Of a stretch of DNA of 64,000 nt, positions 28,411 to 40,220 are shown one piece after another; positions within the stretch are counted from its first letter, which is position 1, and the number at the start of each line of letters is the position of its first letter. This DNA is from Pelotomaculum terephthalicicum JT (GTDB lineage: Bacteria > Bacillota > Desulfotomaculia > Desulfotomaculales > Pelotomaculaceae), in assembly GCF_022410535.1 (NCBI RefSeq), contig NZ_JAKNBL010000001.1, forward strand, positions 186,001-250,000. Reading direction: 5' to 3'. A program made the position numbers and the translations under genes. The notes beneath the pieces are model-generated. The model saw only the letters and a list, made by a program, of their open reading frames with translations, was not told the DNA's origin and did no database searches.

Positions 28411-29115
28411 CTAAATTTTCTTCTTTATCTTTGGCATTATACTAATTGTACTTAAAATTACTCTTGGTATTTTGTTTAATGGTAAGCCACGTGAAGACCC
28501 ACTTTCTCTATTAAAATGTATTACAGGAACTTCCGTAACCCTATATCCTGCATAGACCATACGAATCACTAGTTCATAATTTACAAGAAATTTTTCTAAC
28601 CATTCATCCTTTGCTATATTATCATAGGCGCTTTTTTTAATTAAACGTAATGGGCAATCAATATCTCTAAAAGATACCCCAAAATATGTATTAATTAAAA
28701 AATTAAACATCTTCGTTATAATAATGCGATAAAATGGATCTCTTCGCTTCACCTTATATCCAATTACCATATCATATTTATTCATAAGAGGATACATCTT
28801 CCAAAAGTCATTTGGATCATGTTTACCTCCCGAATCACAAAAAAGAATTAATTTGTTTTTGGCGAGGCTCATTGCTCTTTTATAGGCACGCACATAGCCC
28901 AATCTCTCTTTACCTTCGACCCATTTTAAAGAAGGATATTCTTCAACTAATCGTGCCAGTATTTCTTTTGTGCCATCAGTACTACCATCTTCAGCTACAA
29001 TAAATTCCGAATCAGGTATTTTATTTATTACCTTATCCATAAAATCTCGAATAACACGCTCTATGACATCCGCCTCATTATGAACAAGAATTACTAATGT
29101 TATAGGTTCATTCAT
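28411..29115 (-). CDS. Glycosyltransferase family 2, polyprenyl-phosphate sugar synthase-like
   Basis: 234 residues. LVILVHNEADVIERVIRDF, IVAEDGSTDGTKEILARL and LILFCDSGGKHDPNDF (the DxD region reads DSGG) place it with DPM1-like GT2 enzymes. RDIDCPLRLIKKSAYD supports that subgroup. Such proteins make polyprenyl-phosphate sugars that GT-C membrane transferases use outside the cell, which would pair well with the 740-residue membrane protein at 18845. The start at 29115 follows AGAGTGAT and lies 5 bases after the rmd-like gene. Confidence 0.85.
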   Translation of the reverse strand: MNEPITLVILVHNEADVIERVIRDFMDKVINKIPDSEFIVAEDGSTDGTKEILARLVEEYPSLKWVEGKERLGYVRAYKRAMSLAKNKLILFCDSGGKHDPNDFWKMYPLMNKYDMVIGYKVKRRDPFYRIIITKMFNFLINTYFGVSFRDIDCPLRLIKKSAYDNIAKDEWLEKFLVNYELVIRMVYAGYRVTEVPVIHFNRESGSSRGLPLNKIPRVILSTISIMPKIKKKI

Positions 29116-29120
29116 AAATA

Positions 29121-30080
29121 TCACTCTTTTCTTTTTGTACCGCCACAACTCATAACTTGTTTCCAGTAACTAAATATATCAAACAACGTTTTTTCAAATA
29201 AGATATCTGGTTCCCAGCACGTATCTGCTAAGATTTTTTTTCGACTTCCTAAAAGTATTGGTATATCCGATTTGCGTAGCAATTCTTGATTATGTTTAAT
29301 TTGGATGTCCACTCCAGCAAAGTTAGTCAAGATAGAAATTATCTCTTTTATTGAATACGCTTTTTGTTTACAAACATTGTAAGCTTCTCCGGCTCGACCT
29401 TTCAACAGTAATAGATAGTATGCCTTAACAACATCACGCACATCAGTAAAATCCCTGGCGGATTCTATGTTTCCCACCTCAATAACCGGGTCTTTCTTAC
29501 CTAATGCTACCTCTGCCACCAGTTTTGCCAGACGGGAGCATACAAAACCTGTACTCTGCCCCGGACCGGTATGATTAAATGGTCTCGCCCTCACCACATG
29601 TAGCTCTTCAGCAGCATAAGCACAAGCTGCCATATCGGCAGCTGCTTTAGAAGCAGCATAATGATTAATAGGTCGCAGTTCTTGATCCTCTTGTATAGGT
29701 TGACATTCCTTAGGTACCTGGCCATAAGAAATCGATGAACCTACCACGAGAACCCTACAATTCGGGACTACTTCATGTACAACATCTAGCAAGATAATGG
29801 TACCACCGAAATTAGTCGTGTAATATATTTCTTTATTTACACCACTTGTGACAGCAACACCCGCAAGGTGATAAATTTCATCAGGCATGAAATTACTTAT
29901 TATGCGTTTCACCGATGATTTATCGGTAATGTCTATCTTTTCCAAATGCACTCCGATTAGATCACTACAACTTAAAGGCACATGATAGTAAGTTCCACAT
30001 ACATTATAACCATGATTAAGTAACAACCTTGCCATATAGCGACCCACAAAGCCAGTAGCCCCAGTGACTAATGCGCGCAT
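29121..30080 (-). CDS. GDP-6-deoxy-4-keto-D-mannose reductase-like SDR
   Basis: 319 residues. [43 protein letters not shown] (YxxxK) and [17 protein letters not shown] are the Rmd pattern. With Gmd, encoded directly upstream, it would make GDP-D-rhamnose, a sugar known in Aneurinibacillus S-layer glycans and Pseudomonas A-band polysaccharide. The start overlaps the gmd stop by 13 bases, consistent with coupled translation. The sequence alone cannot exclude a related 4-epimerase. Confidence 0.85.
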   Translation of the reverse strand: MRALVTGATGFVGRYMARLLLNHGYNVCGTYYHVPLSCSDLIGVHLEKIDITDKSSVKRIISNFMPDEIYHLAGVAVTSGVNKEIYYTTNFGGTIILLDVVHEVVPNCRVLVVGSSISYGQVPKECQPIQEDQELRPINHYAASKAAADMAACAYAAEELHVVRARPFNHTGPGQSTGFVCSRLAKLVAEVALGKKDPVIEVGNIESARDFTDVRDVVKAYYLLLLKGRAGEAYNVCKQKAYSIKEIISILTNFAGVDIQIKHNQELLRKSDIPILLGSRKKILADTCWEPDILFEKTLFDIFSYWKQVMSCGGTKRKE

Positions 30081-31048
30081 TCACGGCCAACCCTTTCCAT
30101 ATCCGCCTCTACCATAAGCTTTACCAATTCCCTGAAAGTAGTTTTCGGTTGCCACCCTAATTTTTCCCTGGCTTTAGTATAATCACCCACTAAAAGTTCA
30201 ACTTCGGCTGGGCGGTAAAAAGACGGATCAACTACTACATAATCATGCCAATCAAGTCCGACATGAGAGAAAGCTTCTTCCACGAATTCCTTAACACTAT
30301 GTGTTTCACCGGTGGCAACAACATAATTATCGGGTTTACTGTGCTGGAGCATCAGCCACATAGCCTTTACAAACTCCGGTGCATAACCCCAGTCCCGTTT
30401 TGCTTCCATATTGCCGAGACGGAGTTCCCCCTCAAGACCTAGTTTAATTCTGGCAACACTATGTGTAATCTTTCTGGTCACAAACTCTAAACCACGCAAA
30501 GGTGATTCATGGTTAAAGAGTATCCCGGAACATGTAAATATACCATACGCTTCACGATAATTAACTGTCATCCAGTGTGCATAAAGTTTAGCAACTGAAT
30601 ACGGACTGCGTGGATAAAAAGGTGTTTCCTCATTTTGAGGTATGGTTTGTACTTTACCAAACATTTCACTGGTTGACGCCTGATAAAATTTTATTTCTGG
30701 ATTTACTGCCCTTATCGCTTCTAAAAGGTTAGCCGTTCCAAGACCTGTAATTTCTCCTGTAGTCACAGGTTGTTCAAAAGATACTGCGACAAAACTCTGG
30801 GCAGCCAGGTTATATATTTCATCAGGCTTCACCTTCTGCAATACTCTAACTATATTCCCCTGGTCAGTTAAGTCCATCGGAATAAGTTCCAATTGATCTT
30901 TTATACCCAAACTTTCAAGTCTATCAAGATTTATTATACTTGTGCGGCGAAAGGCACCATAAACATTATAACCTTTTTCTAAAAGAAAACGAGATAAATA
31001 GGCGCCGTCCTGGCCCGTAATACCGGTAATAAGCGCTTTCTTAGACAA
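30068..31048 (-). CDS. gmd: GDP-mannose 4,6-dehydratase
   Basis: 326 residues, a little shorter than the usual 340-370. [28 protein letters not shown]-like sequence (here [15 protein letters not shown]), [36 protein letters not shown] and [17 protein letters not shown] are strongly diagnostic. It converts GDP-D-mannose to GDP-4-keto-6-deoxymannose, the branch point to GDP-D-rhamnose (via the rmd-like gene downstream) and GDP-L-fucose (via the fcl-like gene upstream). The start is TTG 31048 with GGGGGGAG upstream. Confidence 0.94.
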   Translation of the reverse strand: MSKKALITGITGQDGAYLSRFLLEKGYNVYGAFRRTSIINLDRLESLGIKDQLELIPMDLTDQGNIVRVLQKVKPDEIYNLAAQSFVAVSFEQPVTTGEITGLGTANLLEAIRAVNPEIKFYQASTSEMFGKVQTIPQNEETPFYPRSPYSVAKLYAHWMTVNYREAYGIFTCSGILFNHESPLRGLEFVTRKITHSVARIKLGLEGELRLGNMEAKRDWGYAPEFVKAMWLMLQHSKPDNYVVATGETHSVKEFVEEAFSHVGLDWHDYVVVDPSFYRPAEVELLVGDYTKAREKLGWQPKTTFRELVKLMVEADMERVGRECAH

Positions 31049-31078
31049 CTGTTTACTCCCCCCTAATTATTCTTATAA

Positions 31079-32936
<1,858 letters not shown>

Positions 32937-32973
32937 GTCTATTTTTTTACATCTCCATTAGAAATATAGTAAC

Positions 32974-34128
32974 TTATTTATCTTCCATCCATGCCCTGTT
33001 TTCTATCACTTTACCGTAAACATCTATTGTAATTTTAGCAGCATCATCCCATGAAAACATAGCTGCTCGTTCTCGTGCCTTACTTTTTAACAGGTCTTTT
33101 ATTTTGGAATTTGTTATTAGCATGTACATTTTTTCTATCAGACTTTCTTTTGAGTCCGGGTCTATATATAAAACCGCATCTCCACCTACTTCAGGCAAAC
33201 TGCTTGTCTTACTGGTAATTACTGTAGCTCCACAATGCATTGCCTCCAATATAGGCAAACCGAAACCCTCATAATATGAAGGATAAACGAAAGCAAAACA
33301 AGTTGAATATAACGCTGACAACTCATCATCCGAAACATAACCTAAAAACTTGACCTTTTCTTTATTATCAAATTTATTCAATTTATTTATTATATCAGAT
33401 TCAAGCCAGCCTTTACCTCCAGCTATAACCAGCGGACGGTTATCTTTTATTTCCATATAAGAGTCGATAAGAAGCGAATAGTTTTTTCTCGGCTCTAAAG
33501 TACCAACACCAAGCCAGAACTCCTCGGGCAGGTTAAAACGTTCCAAACGTTTTTTTATTATTTCACGATCAGTAATGGCAACAATGTTTTCTCGTACTCC
33601 CAACGGTATTATCGTTATCCTGTCTTCGGGATAATGTGGAAAGAAATGTAGAAACGATGCCTTTGTATATTCTGAAATGGCAATACAATGATCAGCATAT
33701 AGACTTGCTTCAAAAAGACCGTTAAAACATACAATTCTATTTTCCTCAGTAGTAAATTGAGGATAAACAAGCGGAGCTACATCATATAAAGTATAAACAA
33801 TTCTGGCGCTGTGATCCTTTTTGCATGAGAAATTATTTGAATGGATAATATCAGGATGTCCTAACCATTGTGTTCGATCGTCCGCTGTTGTATCCCATTC
33901 ATTAACCATTTCCCTGAAAGAAAGATTTCTAAAGCTCACATTACAGTTAGGAACATCAACACTTGTTGCTTTCTTATAATTGTGATGCCTGTATGAATAG
34001 AAAGTTGGGTATAACAAATATTCATTATCCCGATCATGTTTTAATAAATATCTGATTAATTGATCAGCCAGAAAACCACAGCCGGCCTTGTTTTCAGCGG
34101 TTTGGCTTACATCAAATCCGATTCTCAT
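32974..34128 (-). CDS. Glycosyltransferase family 4
   Basis: 384 residues. [37 protein letters not shown] and PSYYEGFGLPILEAMHCG with ATVITSKTSSLPEVGGD are GT4 signatures. The ATG overlaps the stop of the upstream GT2 by 4 bases (ATGA), so the two are translationally coupled. It resembles the WbaZ/mannosyl group. Substrates are unknown. Confidence 0.9.
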   Translation of the reverse strand: MRIGFDVSQTAENKAGCGFLADQLIRYLLKHDRDNEYLLYPTFYSYRHHNYKKATSVDVPNCNVSFRNLSFREMVNEWDTTADDRTQWLGHPDIIHSNNFSCKKDHSARIVYTLYDVAPLVYPQFTTEENRIVCFNGLFEASLYADHCIAISEYTKASFLHFFPHYPEDRITIIPLGVRENIVAITDREIIKKRLERFNLPEEFWLGVGTLEPRKNYSLLIDSYMEIKDNRPLVIAGGKGWLESDIINKLNKFDNKEKVKFLGYVSDDELSALYSTCFAFVYPSYYEGFGLPILEAMHCGATVITSKTSSLPEVGGDAVLYIDPDSKESLIEKMYMLITNSKIKDLLKSKARERAAMFSWDDAAKITIDVYGKVIENRAWMEDK

Positions 34129-35024
34129 ACTGTTCTAGTCTCCCTAGATCTTTTTAGCGCATTGGTATACCAACCAGTCATTAATTTTATATCTGACATA
34201 GGGATATAGTGCTTAAATTTTAAGAAATTCATCAAACAAAGCCGAATCATTTTGTTTACATAAATAAGATTTTCCCTGGGTAGATCTCTCTTGAAGCCGG
34301 AATTATCCAATAAAGCATGAACATAGTTATAAATCCATCTACTCGGAATATAGTGAAATATTTCTTTAAACATCAGTAATATCTCTTCATGTACAGCAAC
34401 TTTAGAACCTAATGTTTTTGTCTCTGGATATAGTCTGGAACCGGCTATTTTTTCTTGCAAATAATAAAAAGGCTTGTCCTTGCCAATTCTAAGCCAGTAC
34501 TCATAATCCATACAATAGCGCAGTTTATCATTTAGCATTCCATACTTCTCTATTATTGAACGGCGGAAAAACACCGCCGGTTGACAAATAAAGCATACAT
34601 TTTTTAGTATTTCATAATCCCAATGTTGGGTATAATAAGGTTCAATTATATTTTCGTTTTCATCGATATGATCAGCCATTCCATAAACTACATCTATCTC
34701 TTTGTTTTTAAAAATATCTATCACTGTACTCAGTACATTAGGGTAATAAATATCATCAGAATTAAGCCAGCCTATAATCTCTCCTCGCGCAATTTTCAAT
34801 CCTTTATTTACAGCATCAGCCTGTCCGAAATCTTTTTCTGAAACCCAGCTAATAGAGTTACCAAATGATTTAAGTACACTCACTGTTTCATCTTTACTTC
34901 CGCCATCAAAAATTAAGTATTCTAACTCAGAGATACCTTGTGACAATACACTCTTAATTGTTCGTTCAATGTATTGTCCTTGATTAAATGATGGAGTTAT
35001 TATGGTAAAAATTGAATTGAACAT
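34125..35024 (-). CDS. Glycosyltransferase family 2
   Basis: 299 residues from ATG 35024. FTIITPSFNQGQYIERTIKS, LIFDGGSKDETVSVLKSF and IIGWLNSDDIYYPNVLS form the GT-A core with the SDD metal motif. The same order of motifs as in the gene at 32007, including FICQPAVFFRR and YCMDYEYWLRIGKD, marks them as paralogs. I prefer 35024 to 35039 because GGGG stands nine bases before it. Glycan-elongating role inferred. Confidence 0.9.
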   Translation of the reverse strand: MFNSIFTIITPSFNQGQYIERTIKSVLSQGISELEYLIFDGGSKDETVSVLKSFGNSISWVSEKDFGQADAVNKGLKIARGEIIGWLNSDDIYYPNVLSTVIDIFKNKEIDVVYGMADHIDENENIIEPYYTQHWDYEILKNVCFICQPAVFFRRSIIEKYGMLNDKLRYCMDYEYWLRIGKDKPFYYLQEKIAGSRLYPETKTLGSKVAVHEEILLMFKEIFHYIPSRWIYNYVHALLDNSGFKRDLPRENLIYVNKMIRLCLMNFLKFKHYIPMSDIKLMTGWYTNALKRSRETRTV

Positions 35025-35028
35025 CAGT

Positions 35029-36588
35029 TTATTCCCCATGGTTATAAATTATATTATTAAAATCCTCTTTATCTTTAATAACTAAATTATTGACCATTAA
35101 AGTCAGTGCGCGAACATCTCCATTATCTGGTATAAATACGCTTGAAATATCTAATTGCATTGAACCTCCTTTTTGGGGAAGTTCTTTTTGTATTTTAATT
35201 GTCTCCCCTCTGTTTATGCAATACTTCTTTAAATTATTTCCATTAAATTTAACAATAATATTACCATTGAGTTTAGGATGCCAATCAGGCATAAACAATT
35301 CCAAATCCATCAATCTTAGGGAATTTGAAGCTCCAAAAGAGATAAGTATGGCTTTACCCGCCCAGCCATCACCATAAATACCATGGATATCATAATAGTC
35401 TTTTTTATTATCCACTAGTGATACATCATTAAAAACAGACATATAATTATCAACCATATGTTCAAAGCTAAATTTTTCAATTCGCTCTTTTCCTTTTAGA
35501 ACAAGTGTATCATATAATCTTTTATCAATTAAAATAGACTCCATGGCCGCTGCAATTTCATCTGGCCGTCTGGGATCAAAATAAATAACAGCATCTCCAC
35601 CAACCTCCGGCAGACTCGTAGAATTGCTACATAATATGGGCTTTTCAAAAAACATGGCTTCAAGGAGCGGTATACCGAAGCCTTCAAATAGACTTGGGAA
35701 TATCAGAGAGTAAGCACCAGACCATATTGAGGCCAACTCCTCTTCCGAAAGATAACCAAGAAGATGTACCTTATCCGCTATAGCCATTTGCTTTACTGCA
35801 TCTTCAATAACTCTTGCATTGTCATCGATAGTTGCACCAGTAAACACCAAATGAAAATCATGTTCTGCGCAATTATGCGAAAATATATTAAAGGCAGTGA
35901 GTAGCATTTTATGATTTTTATGAGGCCAGAAATTAGCAGGGTAAATGAAATATTTCATTTCTTGAAGTTTATATTTTCTTAGTGTATCTAACATAATATC
36001 CTTACCTGGTCGATTTAAACGATTATGAACACAGATCGGGATCGAAATTACCCTTTCGGGAGGTATCTGCAATTTTTCAATGACAGTATCTCTGGTGAAG
36101 GACGAAATACAAATTATAAAATCCGCTTTATTTTCTAGTTGATTATAAAAATTGTTTCTATGAGCCAATTCTTCCTCAGTAAAAAAATAGGGGTAAAATA
36201 CATGTTGCAAATCGTATACTAAACTAACAGTCGGAATGCCTGCTTCGCAAAAACTAGGAGCGGTCATTGGACAAAATAGTAAAGAAACCCCTTCCCGTTT
36301 CAAAATACCAGGAAAGCGGTAAGTATAAAACTCCCTTTTAAATCTGTTGAGGATTCTATTCCATATTGATGGTTTTGTATTAATTTCTGTTCTAACGATG
36401 CAAATGCGCTTCATACCTAATTTCTCAAACTCAGCAAATACATTGTGGTTTTTGTCTGAAGTTAAAAGAATGTATTTTTCACTACCTTGACGCATACCTA
36501 GGCCCTTTAAAAGCTCAAGAACCAACTGTTTAGCCCCTCCCCCTTCACCACCAGGCAGGATAGGGGTAACATCAACTGCAACTTTCAT
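35029..36588 (-). CDS. Glycosyltransferase family 4 with a C-terminal extension
   Basis: 519 residues. The first 380 or so are a GT4 enzyme (VDVTPILPGGEGGGAKQLV, PANFWPHKNHKMLLTAFN, PSLFEGFGIPLLEAMFFE, SLPEVGGDAVIYFDP). Residues about 400-519 form an extra beta-rich module (DIHGIYGDGWAGKAILISFG, MPDWHPKLNGNIIVKFN), resembling domains found in other glycan-locus proteins that may bind carbohydrate. ATG 36588 follows AGGAGAAT. It may be a processive or anchoring transferase. Function of the extra domain is inferred from position only. Confidence 0.85.
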   Translation of the reverse strand: MKVAVDVTPILPGGEGGGAKQLVLELLKGLGMRQGSEKYILLTSDKNHNVFAEFEKLGMKRICIVRTEINTKPSIWNRILNRFKREFYTYRFPGILKREGVSLLFCPMTAPSFCEAGIPTVSLVYDLQHVFYPYFFTEEELAHRNNFYNQLENKADFIICISSFTRDTVIEKLQIPPERVISIPICVHNRLNRPGKDIMLDTLRKYKLQEMKYFIYPANFWPHKNHKMLLTAFNIFSHNCAEHDFHLVFTGATIDDNARVIEDAVKQMAIADKVHLLGYLSEEELASIWSGAYSLIFPSLFEGFGIPLLEAMFFEKPILCSNSTSLPEVGGDAVIYFDPRRPDEIAAAMESILIDKRLYDTLVLKGKERIEKFSFEHMVDNYMSVFNDVSLVDNKKDYYDIHGIYGDGWAGKAILISFGASNSLRLMDLELFMPDWHPKLNGNIIVKFNGNNLKKYCINRGETIKIQKELPQKGGSMQLDISSVFIPDNGDVRALTLMVNNLVIKDKEDFNNIIYNHGE

Positions 36589-36601
36589 TATAGCGATTCT
36601 C

Positions 36602-37846
36602 CTACCTTTTTATAAAACGATATATCCAATGTTTTTTTATTTGGTCTAGCTCCATGTTTAACTTATTTATTAACTCTTTGTTTTCGTTTAGTTTTTGTTC
36701 AAGTCCCCTAATATCTTTCATTTGCTCCTTTTGTATCATTTCGCTCTCTCGCAGTTTCTTGCTCAATTCATTAATTACTTTCAATCGAGCCTCACGGTCT
36801 TCCTCGCTCTCTTCCAGCTTCTTACTCAACTTATTAATTACTATCAATCGGGCTTCACGGTCCGCCTCGCTCTCTTCCAACTTCTTGCCTAGCTCATTGA
36901 TTAGTTTCAACCGTTCCCCGCGGTCTTTTTCGCTTTCCTCTAGTTTTGATAACAAACTGTTTTTCTGATTAAAAAGATCTATCATCGCGAGAACAGAACG
37001 ACCATCAGGCGTCTTTAATAATAACTCAGTAATATCATCCTCTGAATGTTTAACAGGTTTAGTCTTACTGGCAAATAAAAACATATCGTAAGGGAAATAT
37101 TGTGGTTCAAAGTAAATGTATTTAAAACCAACTTCTCTTAATATCTGCTCAATGGATTTAATATTGAACAGATACAAATGTTCCTTTTCCCTCAACATTC
37201 TTAAGAAAACATTATTAGTTTCTTTCAAATATCTATATGTCTGCTTTATATTTCTGAAGCATGGAGTTTGTATAACAAAAATCCCATCATCTTTCAAAAC
37301 TCTTGCTATGACATTTAAACTCCCTTCGGGATCAGTCATATGCTCCAATACATCCATCAAAATAATAATATCTAGGCTCTTTGGCGCAATTGATAAGTCT
37401 TCAATACAACCGCATTCCATGGAAATATTAAAAGTTACCGATGCATAATCACAAATCCAGGGACTCATTTCGGTTCCACAAGAATCATATCCTACTAATT
37501 TCATTAAATGAACTAATCCACCGTGAGCACAGCCTAACTCAAGCGTTCTTGCGGGTGGTAATTTATATTTTAATATATATTTAAGCCAGTACAAACATCT
37601 ATCGCTGAGATCGGATCTGGATCGTTCATATATATCTGGTAAGCCATAATCTTTTTCTATGTAACTTGTCCAATAATCTTTCCCATAGAAATTTGGTTTA
37701 TTTTTTCCTGAATTATAGAACTCATCCGAGAGCCGCGGACTGGCTATCAGGGTACGACAATTTTCACATATTAAATAATGTTCAGAAAAAGATATGATTT
37801 TTTCGGAACCACACCAGCATTTAGTTATATTAATGAACTTAGGCAT
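36602..37846 (-). CDS. SAM methyltransferase with C-terminal 21-residue-repeat coiled coil
   Basis: 414 residues. A zinc-ribbon-like start (KCWCGSEK then CENC, residues 10-30) leads into a class I methyltransferase (LELGCAHGGLVHLMKLVGY, motif I at about 101-119; LDIIILMDVLEHMTDPEGS). Residues 301-384 are four near-identical 21-residue repeats beginning KLEESE, that is three heptads each, a long coiled coil, and the protein ends with a basic WIYRFIKR. It lies near wzm/wzt, whose ATPase has a C-terminal sugar-binding-type domain. This combination recalls WbdD, which caps O-antigen chains and measures length with a coiled coil (inference). No kinase domain is seen. Confidence 0.85.
   Translation of the reverse strand: MPKFINITKCWCGSEKIISFSEHYLICENCRTLIASPRLSDEFYNSGKNKPNFYGKDYWTSYIEKDYGLPDIYERSRSDLSDRCLYWLKYILKYKLPPARTLELGCAHGGLVHLMKLVGYDSCGTEMSPWICDYASVTFNISMECGCIEDLSIAPKSLDIIILMDVLEHMTDPEGSLNVIARVLKDDGIFVIQTPCFRNIKQTYRYLKETNNVFLRMLREKEHLYLFNIKSIEQILREVGFKYIYFEPQYFPYDMFLFASKTKPVKHSEDDITELLLKTPDGRSVLAMIDLFNQKNSLLSKLEESEKDRGERLKLINELGKKLEESEADREARLIVINKLSKKLEESEEDREARLKVINELSKKLRESEMIQKEQMKDIRGLEQKLNENKELINKLNMELDQIKKHWIYRFIKR
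36695..36946 (-). repeat. Four tandem 63-base units coding a coiled coil
   Basis: In-frame repeat of KLEESExDREARLxVINELSK-like units, 21 codons each, with the fourth copy more diverged. The phase keeps a heptad pattern, so unit gain or loss would lengthen or shorten the coiled coil by exactly three heptads. Confidence 0.85.
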
Positions 37847-37918
37847 TAAATACTCACCAAATTTTAAATCTATTATTAACCTATATGAGGATATAACCTC
37901 TTAATTAATACTAACTAG

Positions 37919-38764
37919 CTATGTCTTTCGTACATAAAATACAGCACCGCAACCTATTTGCCAAATCTTTTCTGCATTTAACAAACCATGCATTATTTCA
38001 CCAAAGGCTATCGGAAAATTTGGTAAGGTTGCGAAATATTCTTCTAGAAATCCTCCTATTTCTTTCATACCTAACTTAACATGCCATAAATTATCAATAA
38101 ATAAAAAGATGCGACCATTTAACTCAGGTAATATGGGCATATATTCCAATACCTCAAAACCAGCAGATTCTAGTTGTCCCACCCATTTCTGAGGTGATAA
38201 CGGATTCACCAAATGATGAAAAGATATATACTCATCTTGTAGAAATACTGCCCGTTCAGGAACTCCCACACAACTAATAAGTAAAGGCAATGATGCCCAT
38301 TCAAGAAATTTATCCGTCGCCACACTAAGTAGAAATGTACCACCTGAATGCAACACTCGAGCAATACATTCAAGTACTTCAGGTAAGTGGTCCATATGCT
38401 CTAGAGAGCAATTGGCAAATACTGATGCGAAACTCCCTGGAGCAAATGGCATATCATGAGCGGGAATAATATAAACATCACGGTAAAAACCCGTTTCTTT
38501 AGCTGCTTTCACAACCCCTGGTTCAATATCTACACCGATAACATCCCGTATTTCCGGCCATACCAACCGAAAAAATTGCCCATCACCACATCCAATATCT
38601 AAAACTGGTTCGGTTAAGTTATAATGTTTATAGGCAGCATATTCCCAAGCTCGCCACATCGTCATAGGCGGGATATGCGGGTATAATTTACTGACCACTT
38701 GGTACCCATCCAATATTTCTTTAGTACTCAATAGGTGTTGTTTTAAACATATGTCTTTGCACAT
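37919..38764 (-). CDS. SAM-dependent methyltransferase
   Basis: 281 residues. LDIGCGDGQFFRLVWPEI (motif I), IGVDIEPGVVKAAKETG, and FANCSLEHMDHLPEVLECIA with LHSGGTFLLSVATDKFLEW form a type 11 methyltransferase. It is probably a sugar methylase of the glycan island, either internal or terminal. GAGG lies upstream of ATG 38764. The C-terminal third is hydrophobic in part but no clear membrane helix is seen. Substrate unknown. Confidence 0.85.
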   Translation of the reverse strand: MCKDICLKQHLLSTKEILDGYQVVSKLYPHIPPMTMWRAWEYAAYKHYNLTEPVLDIGCGDGQFFRLVWPEIRDVIGVDIEPGVVKAAKETGFYRDVYIIPAHDMPFAPGSFASVFANCSLEHMDHLPEVLECIARVLHSGGTFLLSVATDKFLEWASLPLLISCVGVPERAVFLQDEYISFHHLVNPLSPQKWVGQLESAGFEVLEYMPILPELNGRIFLFIDNLWHVKLGMKEIGGFLEEYFATLPNFPIAFGEIMHGLLNAEKIWQIGCGAVFYVRKT

Positions 38765-38822
38765 TAAACTCAGCCTCTATTTCATAACTCACATTTAAAA
38801 ACAAATAATATTAATTGTATAT

Positions 38823-40220
38823 TCAAATCAAGTAAGCCTTACAATCACCTGATAAGTTACATAAGCCATGATGAAGAAGTTGTACCGATTCCCTTTTTTC
38901 TGGGAATATTATAGAAAAAGAACCTGCTGCAGGAAGATGACATACTCTGGTGATTCTTGAATTCAAATCCTGATATACAAAATCAGTACGGTAATCATAA
39001 TCTACAGCACCTATAGTTGCCAAACCTATTTCAAATGTATACTCTCCTGTTGCTAATTCCAGAGAAATATCCTGTCTCAAACGAAACTTGCTTCCACATG
39101 TTACAGAAGACGGAACTTTTGTATTGTATTCTAGAGTACTTTTTCCATGTATAATCACATTTTTTTCATTATAAATTACTAATCCTCCAATCGGTACCTC
39201 GATATCCTGAAGAACCTCAAACTCATAGAAAAAACTTGCCTGCTCACCTTGTTGAAAAATTCTACAAGACTCACCTTTACTATTGCACAGTGCCACACCA
39301 GTACAACGAGCCCACCCATTGGAAACTTCAGCTACTTGTGAAAGATCAAAAAATGCTTCACTGGACGGCCAAAAATCTTCATTAGAAAAGTGAAAATTTT
39401 GTATGTCAAATTTATCATTTTTTCTTATTTTTGTTTCTGTAGTATATTCAAAATCAAGCTCTTTAACTCGCTCCTCTTGTCGAATCAAATAATATCGTTT
39501 TACGGCTTCGGATGAACTTCCTCTAAATATAACATTACCTCGGTCAAGCAATAATGCCCTTTGGCAAAACTGCTCTACATCCATCATTGCATGTGAAACC
39601 AGAACTATAGCCACACCGCGCTTACGCAGTTCTTCTAAACGCCTGTAACATTTCTGCCGAAAGAATACATCACCAACCGCCAGAGCTTCATCAACCAGTA
39701 ATACATCAGCGTCAATACTGGTCGTTACGGCAAATGCCAGACGAACAAACATCCCGCTCGAATATAACTTCACCGGCTGGTCTATAAAATCTCCAATATC
39801 TGCAAAAGAGACAATCTCATCGAATCTCTTTTCCATTTCTTCATGTGAGATGCCTAAAATAGCTCCGTTAAGAAAAACATTTTCGCGCCCGGTAAACTCC
39901 GGATTAAAACCACTTCCTAACTCCAACAATGCCGCAACTCTACCGTTAATTTGCACCTCACCCATGGTAGGCTTCAAAATACCTGCTATAATCTGGAGAA
40001 TTGTGCTTTTACCACTCCCGTTACGTCCAATGATACCTATCGTTTCCCCGCGCCGCACATCAAATGACATTTCTCGAAGCGCCCAGAATTCCCTACCGTA
40101 ACTTTTACCAAATCGCCATAATAAATGATCTTTTAAACGATCCTGCGGATGTTCGTATAAATAGTATCGTTTACCTACACCCTTGACCGAGATCAAAACA
40201 TCGCCTGCGTCACAGAACAT
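38823..40220 (-). CDS. wzt: Wzt-type polysaccharide ABC transporter ATPase with C-terminal domain
   Basis: 465 residues. ABC ATPase in the first 250: Walker A GRNGSGKST (about 65-73), signature LYSSGMFVRLAFA, Walker B DVLLVDEALAVGD, and a switch His in VLVSHAMMDV. The last 170 residues form a Wzt-C-like beta domain, which in E. coli O9a and Klebsiella reads the capped end of the chain. Together with the permease it would export the lipid-linked glycan. The start at 40220 follows GGGGAGG and overlaps the permease end by 11 bases. The capping methyltransferases lie directly downstream. Confidence 0.93.
   Translation of the reverse strand: MFCDAGDVLISVKGVGKRYYLYEHPQDRLKDHLLWRFGKSYGREFWALREMSFDVRRGETIGIIGRNGSGKSTILQIIAGILKPTMGEVQINGRVAALLELGSGFNPEFTGRENVFLNGAILGISHEEMEKRFDEIVSFADIGDFIDQPVKLYSSGMFVRLAFAVTTSIDADVLLVDEALAVGDVFFRQKCYRRLEELRKRGVAIVLVSHAMMDVEQFCQRALLLDRGNVIFRGSSSEAVKRYYLIRQEERVKELDFEYTTETKIRKNDKFDIQNFHFSNEDFWPSSEAFFDLSQVAEVSNGWARCTGVALCNSKGESCRIFQQGEQASFFYEFEVLQDIEVPIGGLVIYNEKNVIIHGKSTLEYNTKVPSSVTCGSKFRLRQDISLELATGEYTFEIGLATIGAVDYDYRTDFVYQDLNSRITRVCHLPAAGSFSIIFPEKRESVQLLHHGLCNLSGDCKAYLI

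Noticed and set aside
36695-36946. Regular 63-base direct repeats as a CRISPR array
   Set aside because: In frame within a gene, without spacers; they code a coiled coil.
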